Positions 4,869 to 6,444 of a DNA stretch of 6,444 nt are shown piece by piece. This stretch comes from an uncultured Collinsella sp. (GTDB taxonomy: Bacteria > Actinomycetota > Coriobacteriia > Coriobacteriales > Coriobacteriaceae). The translations under genes and the position numbers were made by a program. Where the stretch lies: positions 1 to 6,444 of the forward strand of contig URVD01000105.1 in assembly GCA_900551195.1 (NCBI GenBank), in the 5' to 3' direction. Position 1 is the stretch's first letter. Each line of letters opens with the position of its first letter. Below the pieces are notes generated by a model that saw nothing but the letters and a program-made list of their open reading frames with translations, did no database searches and was not told where the DNA came from.

Positions 4869-6260
4869 TTATCTCCGCTCGCACATCTCGGCAAACGAAA
4901 TCAGCTTGGCATCTCCCCTGCTCGCCGCAGCTTCCTGACATCCTTGCGTAAAGCCACGCTTCGAAAAGATCACGTAGCTTTTATGCTGCCGCCTAAAGAG
5001 CTCGCTTCGGTACACGAGCTTTTCCAGAACATCCTCGCCTACCGGTTCATTGCGCCATTTGCACTCCGCAAACAGCGCATCGCCCTCGCCATCGTCAACA
5101 ATCAAGTCGATTTCTTCCTGCGTATGCGTGCGATTATCCGTCCCCCACCAGCGCCCGACGCTCGCCGGAACCACATCGAGCTGGCCCGCCCGCGCGAGTT
5201 CGTACACGTATTGTCTGCATATGAGCTCAAAGACCGTACCCATGTAATCCGATACGTACGGCTCAATGCGCTTATACGCCATCTCGGCCATATCGTTTTG
5301 AATCAGCCCGATGTTCTGCGGAACAAACTTGTACCAGAACCTAAACATCTGATCGCTCAGCAGATACACGGCTCGCTTATTGCTCGTCTCGTTTAGGGGC
5401 AGCTCGCGCTCGACAATCCCAAGCGACGCCAGCTTATCCACATAGCTCTTTACGTTGCTCGCAGGGATTCCCGTAGAGCTCGCAATCTCCGAGATCTTCG
5501 AGCGCCCCTGAGCAATTGCTTGCACGATTGCATCATATTGCTCGGGATTGCGGCACTCTTGCAATAGCAGGTTACTCGGCTCCTCAAAGAGATAGCCCGT
5601 AGGAGTAAGAAAAAGACGTTTGATGTTGTCCTTGAGCGGTGCAGCAGGATCGATTTTCTCGATATAAGCAGGAATGCCGCCCGTCATACCATAGCAAACT
5701 GCAGCGTCTTCGCGACCCATGCTCTGCCACAGGCCGAGAGTCGTCATAAAATCGAGCGGCAAGATCTTAAACTGGGCCGTACGCCTACCGTATAGTGGGC
5801 TCTCGTAGCCCAACACCTGTTCCTCCATAAACGAAAGAGACGAGCCGCACAGGATAAGCATGAGCTTGGTCTCTTTGTACAAGTGATCGATCTTATCTTG
5901 CAACAACGAGCTGATCTCGGGATTCGATTGGGCGAGATAGGGATACTCGTCAATCACAACAATCAAACGTTCCGTGCGAGCCATGGTGGCCAATGCATCG
6001 AACGCCTCGTCAAAACTACGAAACGACACGCCTGCAGCACCAACCGAACCCGCAAGTATCGCCTGGCTAAAGCCGTGCAGGTTTGCCTCTGCATTGGTAC
6101 GACGAGCTTGAAAGTAAATAGCCCTCTTGCCTTGGATGAACTCTGTGATAAGGCGCGTTTTACCCACGCGACGGCGGCCGTAAATCACAGGCATCTCAAA
6201 GGAGCCCGTGCCATACAGTCGATTGAGCTCGGACATTTCCGCTGTTCTTCCGATAAACAT
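4869..6260 (-). CDS. AAA ATPase (archaeal-type, PF01637-like) with DUF234 / PD-(D/E)XK-like C-terminus
   Basis: A 463-residue protein of the ATPase family seen across archaea and gut bacteria whose cellular job is still unclear. The N-terminus FIGRTAEMSELNRLY is typical. Walker A is GRRRVGKT (about residues 28-35) and Walker B is LIVVIDEYPYL (99-109). LILCGSSLSFM (about 135-145) carries a sensor-like strand, and SPLYGRRT follows. A winged-helix region at about 240-290 (ISEIASSTGIPASNVKSYVD) is next, then a C-terminal domain with EEIDLIV (Asp385) and AECKW (Glu399, Lys401). These last residues match the D...ExK core of restriction-like nucleases, so nuclease activity is possible but unproven. 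Start ATG (6260-6258) has AGGAAGGA (6275-6268) 7 nt upstream. It appears monocistronic, driven from a striking palindrome at 6276-6331. Length and motifs look intact. Confidence 0.9.
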   Translation of the reverse strand: MFIGRTAEMSELNRLYGTGSFEMPVIYGRRRVGKTRLITEFIQGKRAIYFQARRTNAEANLHGFSQAILAGSVGAAGVSFRSFDEAFDALATMARTERLIVVIDEYPYLAQSNPEISSLLQDKIDHLYKETKLMLILCGSSLSFMEEQVLGYESPLYGRRTAQFKILPLDFMTTLGLWQSMGREDAAVCYGMTGGIPAYIEKIDPAAPLKDNIKRLFLTPTGYLFEEPSNLLLQECRNPEQYDAIVQAIAQGRSKISEIASSTGIPASNVKSYVDKLASLGIVERELPLNETSNKRAVYLLSDQMFRFWYKFVPQNIGLIQNDMAEMAYKRIEPYVSDYMGTVFELICRQYVYELARAGQLDVVPASVGRWWGTDNRTHTQEEIDLIVDDGEGDALFAECKWRNEPVGEDVLEKLVYRSELFRRQHKSYVIFSKRGFTQGCQEAAASRGDAKLISFAEMCERR

Positions 6261-6275
6261 AGGGCCATCCTTCCT

Positions 6276-6331
6276 TTACGTTATAGCTAGCTATATTATA
6301 CCTTCCTATAATATAGCTAGCTATAACGTAA
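6276..6331. promoter_or_regulatory. Perfect 25-bp-arm palindrome over the ATPase promoter
   Basis: Arms 6276-6300 and 6307-6331 are exactly complementary over 25 bp, with a CCTTCC centre. Each arm holds the self-complementary 14-mer TATAGCTAGCTATA (6282-6295 and 6312-6325). These cores are 30 bp apart centre to centre, about three helical turns, as expected for two repressor dimers bound on one face. A minus-strand -10 TATAAT lies at 6300-6295; no good -35 at standard spacing was found, which suggests help from an activator or an imperfect call. In RNA the same sequence would form a long hairpin just before the ribosome site. It is unlike the ATACATAC operators of the TetR/MFS pair. Confidence 0.75.
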
Positions 6332-6444
6332 TTCGACAGGCAGCGCACGCAAAAGGGGCGGTACACCACCGCACGTGGACCGTTCCGGAAAATGCATCCC
6401 AGTCAGAATGGTGACATCCTTGTTCAGAAAGCTCCGGCTTGTAC
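6332..6444. other. Right-edge non-coding stretch with a stray repeat piece and small hairpin
   Basis: No gene is supported here. GCGGT (6358-6362) and ACCGC (6368-6372) form a small hairpin. On the minus strand it is followed by CCCTTTT, so it could be a weak terminator for a gene beyond the right edge. CCGGAAAATGCATCCCA (6385-6401) matches 16 of 17 positions of the first unit of the 62-bp array (4575-4591). This suggests that the repeat flanks the ATPase on both sides in degenerate form. Confidence 0.4.

Noticed and set aside
4534..4894. Minus-strand frames in the repeat block that read like a repetitive protein
   Set aside because: A 62-bp period shifts frame at every unit, so a repeating protein cannot be encoded; the similarity between frames only reflects the DNA repeat.
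4674..5396. Plus-strand open frame (240 codons) running from the repeat array into the ATPase 3' region
   Set aside because: It begins in the 62-bp repeats and then lies antisense to the DUF234-like domain; no domain of its own.

Overview
The window looks like chromosomal DNA of a Collinsella-like member of the Coriobacteriia (high-GC gut Actinobacteria). This is inferred from GC-rich coding sequence, the amt-PII pair, the AAA ATPase/DUF234 protein, and intergenic spaces rich in palindromes and short tandem repeats. Genus-level placement is recognition only, since no search could be run.

Left part (1-1026): the 3' end of an ammonium transporter gene is followed by a 110-bp long-inverted-repeat element and then a complete PII signal protein. 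Together they form a nitrogen uptake and sensing unit. The first ~55 bases do not belong to the transporter. In another frame they read like a piece of a sugar-nucleotide epimerase, so a chimeric junction, biological or assembly-derived, lies near position 50-57.

Centre-left (1027-3126): a TetR-family regulator is broken by one extra G in a G6 tract. Two related palindromic operators follow, with a small Rho-independent terminator between them, and then a 12-TM MFS efflux transporter. This is a classic regulator/exporter pair. If the frameshift is real, the repressor has lost its C-terminal end and the exporter may be derepressed.

Centre-right (3127-4541): a complete Cof-type HAD phosphatase ends at a perfect 13-bp-arm palindrome. 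The stretch after it appears gene-poor but holds a compact candidate type I toxin-antitoxin locus. Its parts are a near-consensus LexA (SOS) box overlapping a promoter, a structured leader that can hide a strong Shine-Dalgarno, a 41-residue amphipathic/hydrophobic peptide with a very basic tail, and a convergent antisense RNA with its own promoter (17-bp spacer) and terminator. The layout recalls TisB/IstR functionally and TxpA/RatA-type 3' overlap geometrically. It is the most interesting signal in the window.

Right part (4542-6444): five tandem units with an exact 62-bp period precede the 3' end of a minus-strand AAA ATPase with a DUF234-like, PD-(D/E)XK-like C-terminus. Its promoter region is a perfect 25-bp-arm palindrome carrying two copies of a 14-bp self-complementary core. 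A short fragment related to the 62-bp repeat recurs near the right edge. No rRNA, tRNA, CRISPR array or transposase gene was seen.
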